Assembly (NCBI RefSeq): GCF_012726265.1
Contig: NZ_JAASAG010000012.1
Coordinates: forward strand, 186,001 to 250,000
Source of the DNA: Streptomyces sp. HNM0575
GTDB lineage: Bacteria > Actinomycetota > Actinomycetes > Streptomycetales > Streptomycetaceae
Length of the DNA: 64,000 bases
Reading direction: 5' to 3'
Shown: positions 60,757 through 64,000 of the stretch, piece after piece
Numbering within the stretch: position 1 is the stretch's first letter
Layout of the letters: each line of letters opens with the position of its first letter
The notes under the pieces: generated by a model
The model's input: the letters and a program-made list of their open reading frames with translations, nothing else
The model's database searches: none
Told to the model about the DNA's origin: nothing
Translations under genes and position numbers: made by a program

Positions 60757-61833
60757 ATGGGTTCGGTTCGTGTAGCCATCGCAGGCGTGGGCAACTGCGC
60801 CGCCTCGCTGGTGCAGGGCGTCGAGTACTACAAGGACGCCGACCCGGGCAGCAAGGTGCCGGGCCTGATGCACGTCCAGTTCGGCGAATACCACGTGCGC
60901 GACGTGGAGTTCGTCGCCGCCTTCGACGTCGACGGCAAGAAGGTCGGGCTCGACCTGGCGGACGCGATCGGCGCGAGCGAGAACAACACCGTCAGCATCT
61001 GCGACGTACCGCCCTCCGGCGTGACCGTGCAGCGCGGGCACACGCTCGACGGGCTCGGCAGGTACTACCGCGAGACCATCGAGGAGTCCGACGCCGCGCC
61101 CGTCGACGTCGTACGGGCCCTGCGGGACGCCGAAGCGGACGTGCTGGTCTGCTACTTGCCCGTCGGCTCCCAGGAGGCCGTCGAGTTCTACGCCCAGTGC
61201 GCGGTCGACGCCGGCGTCGCCTTCGTCAACGCGCTGCCCGTCTTCATCGCAGGCACGAAGGAGTGGGCGGAGAAGTTCACCGAGGCCGGGGTGCCCATCG
61301 TCGGCGACGACATCAAGTCGCAGGTGGGCGCGACGATCACGCACCGCGTGCTGGCCAGGCTCTTCGAGGACCGCGGCGTCATCCTCGACCGCACGATGCA
61401 GCTGAACGTCGGCGGCAACATGGACTTCAAGAACATGCTGGAGCGTGACCGGCTGGAGTCGAAGAAGATCTCCAAGACGCAGGCCGTCACCTCCCAGATC
61501 CGCGACCGCGAACTCGGCGCCGACAACGTGCACATCGGCCCGTCCGACTACGTGGCCTGGCTGGACGACCGCAAGTGGGCCTATGTGCGCCTGGAGGGGC
61601 GGGCCTTCGGCGACGTGCCGCTCAACCTGGAGTACAAGCTGGAGGTCTGGGACTCGCCGAACTCCGCCGGCGTCATCATCGACGCGCTGCGCGCGGCGAA
61701 GATCGCGAAGGACAGGGGCATCGGGGGGCCGATCCTCTCGGCGTCCTCGTACTTCATGAAGTCGCCGCCCGTGCAGTACTACGACGACGAGGCGCGGGAA
61801 CTGGTGCAGGCGTTCATCGACGGCAAGGCGTAA
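60757..61833 (+). CDS. ino1: Inositol-3-phosphate synthase (358 aa)
   Basis: Converts glucose 6-phosphate to myo-inositol 3-phosphate with NAD, the first step to mycothiol and phosphatidylinositol. NAD-binding VRVAIAGVGNCAASLVQGVE; also FVNALPVFIAG, GDDIKSQVGATITHR and NVGGNMDFKNML with the catalytic Lys region RLESKKISKTQAV. Length is typical of the actinobacterial type. ATG 60757, with AGGGAG upstream. It is likely controlled by the adjacent PadR protein. Confidence 0.97.
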   Translation: MGSVRVAIAGVGNCAASLVQGVEYYKDADPGSKVPGLMHVQFGEYHVRDVEFVAAFDVDGKKVGLDLADAIGASENNTVSICDVPPSGVTVQRGHTLDGLGRYYRETIEESDAAPVDVVRALRDAEADVLVCYLPVGSQEAVEFYAQCAVDAGVAFVNALPVFIAGTKEWAEKFTEAGVPIVGDDIKSQVGATITHRVLARLFEDRGVILDRTMQLNVGGNMDFKNMLERDRLESKKISKTQAVTSQIRDRELGADNVHIGPSDYVAWLDDRKWAYVRLEGRAFGDVPLNLEYKLEVWDSPNSAGVIIDALRAAKIAKDRGIGGPILSASSYFMKSPPVQYYDDEARELVQAFIDGKA

Positions 61834-61865
61834 GCCGCGGCGCCGCTGAGGCGCCTGTCGTCGCG

Positions 61866-61904
61866 GGGGCTGTCCGCTCCGGTCCGGCCGGGGAGGACAG
61901 CCCC
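61866..61904 (+). terminator. Terminator of ino1
   Basis: Perfect 10-bp arms (61866-61875 and 61895-61904), 19-nt loop, about 30 nt after the ino1 stop. It also faces the convergent Alr-like gene. Confidence 0.75.
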
Positions 61905-62061
61905 TTACGTGTGACCGGGTGCGCGCGTGCGTACGGGCTGCGCGCGGGGGGCGCGGTCCGCGCGGTCGGCGGGGGGCGCGGGGGGCGCGAGGTGTGCGCG
62001 CCGACTCCCGGACGTGCAGCGGGCGTTCCGCCCTCCGGCCCCCGGTCCCGGCCTCGGCCCG

Positions 62062-63093
62062 TCAGCGGTCGACCGTACGGTCCACCATCGTCGTGGTGTG
62101 CCGCAGCTGAGCCGTCAGCTCCTCGCCGACCTTCGGCTCCGCCGCCTCCGCCGGTACGAACAGGATCGACATCTGCATGTGCGGCGGCTCCGCGAACCAG
62201 CGCTGCTTGCCGCCCCACAGGAACGGCGAGAGATTCCGGTTCACCGTGGCCAGCCCGGCGCGCGCCACGCCCTTGGCCCGCGACGTCATCCCGTGCAGCG
62301 CCTTCGGCGACTCCAGACCGACTCCGTGCGAGGTGCCGCCCGCGACGACCACGAGCCATCCGTCGCTCGCGGCCTTCTGCTGCCGGTAGCCGAAGCGGTC
62401 GCCCTTAACCACGGGCGTCACGTCCAGTATCGCGCCCCGGTACTCCGTGGCGTCGGGGTCCCCGAGCCACAGCCTCGTACCGATGCGGGCCCTGAAGCGA
62501 GTGCGCGGGAACTGCTGCTGGAGGCGGGCGAATTCGTCCGGTCCGAGGTGGGAGACGAACATCGTGTCCAGCGGGAGCCGGGCCGCGCGCAGCCGGTCCA
62601 TCCAGCCGATGACCTCCTCCACCGCGTCGGAGCCGTCCGTACGGTCCAGCGGCAGATGGATCGCGAAGCCCTCAAGCCGCACCTCGTCGATCGCGGCGTG
62701 CAGCTTCGGCAGGTCCTCCTCGGTCACGCCGTGGCGCTTCATGCTGCTCATGACCTCGATGACGACGCGCGCCCCCCGCATCAGGCCGACGCCCTCCACC
62801 GACGAGACCGAACGGATCGCGCGGTCCGGAAGCGGCACCGGCTCCTCGTCCTTGCGGAAGGGCGTGAGCACCAGCAGGTCGCCGCCGAAGAAGTCCTTCA
62901 TGCGGGCGGCCTCGTAGGTGGTGCCGACAGCCAGGATGTCGCTGCCGAACCGGGTGGCTTCGTCGGCGAGCCGCTCGTGACCGAAGCCGTAGCCGTTGCC
63001 TTTGCAGACCGGGACGAGGCCCGGGTACTGCTGGATCACCGCCTGCTGGTGCGCCCGCCAGCGATCGGTATCGACGTAGAGGGTGAGCGCCAT
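62062..63093 (-). CDS. Alanine racemase-like PLP-dependent protein (343 aa)
   Basis: Fold-type III PLP enzyme. The lysine for PLP is Lys31 in VPVCKGNGYGFGHE. The barrel shows further family features (IEVMSSMKRHGV, FAIHLPLDRTDG, FVSHLGPDEFARLQQ, RIGTRLWLGD). The usual C-terminal GYADGY-type motif with the second catalytic Tyr is not recognisable; the corresponding region reads GDRFGYRQQKAASDGW. It may thus act on another amino acid or have a role linked to FemX, with which it is adjacent on the same strand. ATG 63093. Confidence 0.85.
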   Translation of the reverse strand: MALTLYVDTDRWRAHQQAVIQQYPGLVPVCKGNGYGFGHERLADEATRFGSDILAVGTTYEAARMKDFFGGDLLVLTPFRKDEEPVPLPDRAIRSVSSVEGVGLMRGARVVIEVMSSMKRHGVTEEDLPKLHAAIDEVRLEGFAIHLPLDRTDGSDAVEEVIGWMDRLRAARLPLDTMFVSHLGPDEFARLQQQFPRTRFRARIGTRLWLGDPDATEYRGAILDVTPVVKGDRFGYRQQKAASDGWLVVVAGGTSHGVGLESPKALHGMTSRAKGVARAGLATVNRNLSPFLWGGKQRWFAEPPHMQMSILFVPAEAAEPKVGEELTAQLRHTTTMVDRTVDR

Positions 63094-63181
63094 GGCCGGT
63101 AGGGAACCTTTCTTCCGTCTCTGGTCTCGGTCTCTTTGCGACCTCTCGGCTCGCGGGCCTCGGTGGCGGCGGCCCGCGCCG

Positions 63182-64000
63182 TCAGCGTCGCGACATGTAG
63201 ATGTCGAGCGCCTTGTGCAGCAGCTTATTGAGGGGGAAGTCCCACTCGCCGAGATATTCGGCCGCCTCTCCCCCGGTCCCCACCTTGAACTGGATCAGCC
63301 CGAACAGATGGTCCGTCTCGTCCAGTGAGTCGCTGATGCCGCGAAGGTCGTAGACGCTCGCGCCCAGTGCGTAGGCATCCTGGAGCATCCGCCACTGCAT
63401 CGCGTTCGACGGCCGCACCTCGCGCTTGTGGTTGGCCGACGCCCCGTACGAGTACCACACATGGCCGCCCACGATCAGCATCGTGGCGGCTGCGATGCGC
63501 TCGCCCTCGTGCTCGGCGAAGTACAGGCGCATGCGGTTGGGGTCCTCGGCGTTGAGCACGGTCCACATGCGTTCGAAGTACGCCTTGGGCCGGGGCCGGA
63601 ACTTGTCGCGCTCCGCGGTGATCTCGTACAGCCGCTGCCAGTCGTCGAGGTCCTGCAACCCGCCCTGCACGACCTCGACTCCGGCCTTCTCGGCCTTCTT
63701 GATGTTGCGCCGCCACAGCTGGTTGAAGCTCTTGTGGATCTCCTCCAGCGAGCGGCCCTCCAGCGGCACCTGGAAGACGAACCGCGGCTGTACGTCGCCG
63801 AAGCCGGCACCGCCGTCCTCGCCCTGCTGCCAGCCCATCCGCCGCAGCCTGTCCGCGACTTCGAAGGCGCGCGGCTCGATGTGCGTCGCCTGCACGTCGC
63901 GCAGCCGCTTGACGTCGGGGTCCTGGATGCCGCGCTTGATCGCCGGTGCGTCCCAGCGGCGGATCACCACGGGCGGGCCCATCTTCACGGAGAAGGCGCC
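63182..64000 (-). CDS. femX: FemX-type peptidoglycan bridge aminoacyltransferase, 5' end cut
   Basis: Adds the first Gly to the stem peptide of lipid II, using glycyl-tRNA (family Fem/MurM). The GNAT-like halves are seen: VFQVPLEGRSLEEIHKSFNQ with WRRNIKKAEKAG, then RMRLYFAEHEGERIAAATM and VWYSYGASANHKREVRPSNAM with YDLRGISDS. It ends DFPLNKLLHKALDIYMSRR. The frame is open to the window edge (GAFSVKMGPP near it), so the true start lies outside. FemX beside an Alr-like gene is the standard streptomycete layout, as far as is known. Confidence 0.93.
   Translation of the reverse strand, partial: GAFSVKMGPPVVIRRWDAPAIKRGIQDPDVKRLRDVQATHIEPRAFEVADRLRRMGWQQGEDGGAGFGDVQPRFVFQVPLEGRSLEEIHKSFNQLWRRNIKKAEKAGVEVVQGGLQDLDDWQRLYEITAERDKFRPRPKAYFERMWTVLNAEDPNRMRLYFAEHEGERIAAATMLIVGGHVWYSYGASANHKREVRPSNAMQWRMLQDAYALGASVYDLRGISDSLDETDHLFGLIQFKVGTGGEAAEYLGEWDFPLNKLLHKALDIYMSRR

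Overview
The window is a 64 kb piece of a high-GC actinomycete chromosome centred on the replication origin. Gene content and order match the oriC neighbourhood known from Streptomyces. Marker genes are crgA, gyrA, gyrB, recF, dnaN, oriC, dnaA, rpmH, rnpA, yidD, yidC, jag, rsmG, parA, parB, trxA, trxB, sigM, murJ, ino1 and femX. GTG starts are frequent. parS sites have the Streptomyces form GTTTCACGTGAAAC. DnaA boxes are of the TTGTCCACA type. Species assignment is not possible from the sequence alone.

Layout. (1) 1-9150: the 3' end of a PASTA-domain Ser/Thr kinase, two tandem class E sortases, pabA, a DUF881 gene, crgA, a rhomboid protease, a cyclophilin and a DUF5324-type gene. A compact cluster of DnaA-box sequences sits between crgA and the rhomboid gene, about 26 kb from oriC. 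(2) 9.5-13.2 kb: an MMPL transporter and a photolyase. (3) 13.7-21.8 kb: tRNA-Ala and tRNA-Ile flank an 8 kb block with an HTH protein, a Ser/Thr kinase, a type I membrane protein, a DLW-39-type micro-protein, an orphan hydroxymethylbilane synthase, a methyltransferase, a decayed VOC gene and an unknown membrane protein. (4) 21.9-31.8 kb: a leftward run of DUF3566 gene, gyrA, gyrB, DciA-like gene, recF, gnd and dnaN. (5) 31.8-32.7 kb: oriC with many DnaA boxes. (6) 32.7-41.6 kb: dnaA leftward, then a rightward run rpmH-rnpA-yidD-yidC-jag-rsmG-parA-parB and a GNAT gene. (7) 41.7-52.1 kb: a leftward run DUF6049-murJ-pseudokinase-sigM-anti-sigma-trxB-trxA (listed in transcription order). (8) 52.3-64 kb: CCA-adding enzyme, MFS transporter, GT87-type glycosyltransferase, class A penicillin-binding protein, PadR regulator, ino1, an alanine racemase-like protein and the 3' part of femX.

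How the genes work together. The core couples replication initiation (DnaA, DnaN, oriC, DciA-like), topology (gyrase), segregation (ParA, ParB and eight parS sites), membrane protein insertion (YidC, YidD, RnpA) and cell-wall assembly and its control (MurJ, PBP, FemX, sortases, PASTA kinase, CrgA). Thiol redox is served by trxBA behind a SigR-type promoter and by the SigM/anti-sigma pair. The cis-elements are the most informative part: a parS inside a terminator, four parS copies read in one frame as V-S/P-R-E-T, a palindrome over the GNAT start, a PadR-type operator, and a DnaA box against the dnaA promoter.

No CRISPR array, insertion sequence or intact prophage was seen.
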